DNA from: Candidatus Moduliflexus flocculans
Lineage (GTDB): Bacteria; Moduliflexota; Moduliflexia; Moduliflexales; Moduliflexaceae
Assembly (NCBI GenBank): GCA_000739515.1
Contig: DF820460.1
Span: 364,125-416,131 of the forward strand
Reading direction: 5' to 3'
DNA length: 52,007 nucleotides
A program made the translations under genes and the position numbers. The notes under the pieces are model-generated. The model was not told where the DNA came from. It ran no database searches and worked only from the letters and a program-made list of their open reading frames with translations. Of the stretch, positions 51,944 through 52,007 are shown piece after piece. Within the stretch, counting starts at the first letter, position 1. Every line of letters begins with the position of its first letter.

Positions 51944-51975
51944 ATTCCCCTCCTGGGAGGGGCAAGGGGTGGGTT
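51944..51975. repeat. Family C half element, copy 4
   Basis: ATTCCCCTCCTGGGAGGGGC followed by AAGGGGTGGGTT matches the right half of the full family C element at 5053-5177. The remainder may lie past the window edge. Confidence 0.7.
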
Positions 51976-52007
51976 CGTCCGTGAGTGATTGCTCGTGTCA
52001 AGAACCC

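Overview
The window looks like a chromosomal segment of an uncultured, probably Gram-negative (diderm) bacterium. It has a chemoreceptor, an OmpR-family two-component system, a lipobox lipoprotein, NADPH-type glutamate synthase and extracytoplasmic sugar-binding proteins. I could not place the taxon from the sequence. The unusual density of palindromic intergenic repeats, combined with many sugar-uptake genes, would fit a candidate-phylum filament such as KSB3/Modulibacteria or a Chloroflexota-like lineage; this is only a guess. No rRNA, tRNA or CRISPR array was seen.

Layout. 1-3134: end of an EamA/DMT exporter gene, a small membrane coiled-coil protein, and leuD-leuC on the minus strand. 3429-7748: a response regulator, three small membrane-protein genes and the matching histidine kinase. 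7868-10394: a CDP-alcohol phosphatidyltransferase converging on a large methyl-accepting chemotaxis protein. 10855-16874: gltB-gltD (glutamate synthase), minus strand. 17421-18098: a short DapB-like reductase. 18258-34696: a carbohydrate island containing three LacI-type operators, an unknown 80-residue protein, three family 3 glycoside hydrolases without signal peptides, an MFS carrier and a complete family-5 (Dpp/Opp-type) ABC importer. The simplest reading is that beta-linked oligosaccharides are imported intact and hydrolysed in the cytoplasm. 34942-37554: a patch that looks mobile, with an array of palindromes, an A+T-rich DUF3298 secreted-protein gene followed by an integron attC-like hairpin, and a decayed IS630-family element. 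37644-40518: hypE converging on btaB-btaA (betaine lipid synthesis). 40988-46396: a lipoprotein, a btaB fragment, an Rpn-type nuclease and mfd. 46500-51685: a minus-strand operon of sugar-binding protein, RbsA-type ATPase, RbsC-type permease, a UroD/MtaA-like methyltransferase and L-rhamnose mutarotase.

The most distinctive property is the repeats. At least seven families of palindromes (named A-E, G and H here) sit in almost every intergenic gap. Family B shares its outer ends with the decayed IS630 element, so it looks like a set of non-autonomous MITEs mobilised by that transposase. Family A appears to have overwritten the C-terminus of HypE, removing the terminal cysteine needed for catalysis. 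A family B end supplies the stop codon of one glycosidase. All functional statements are from reading the sequence; no database search was run.
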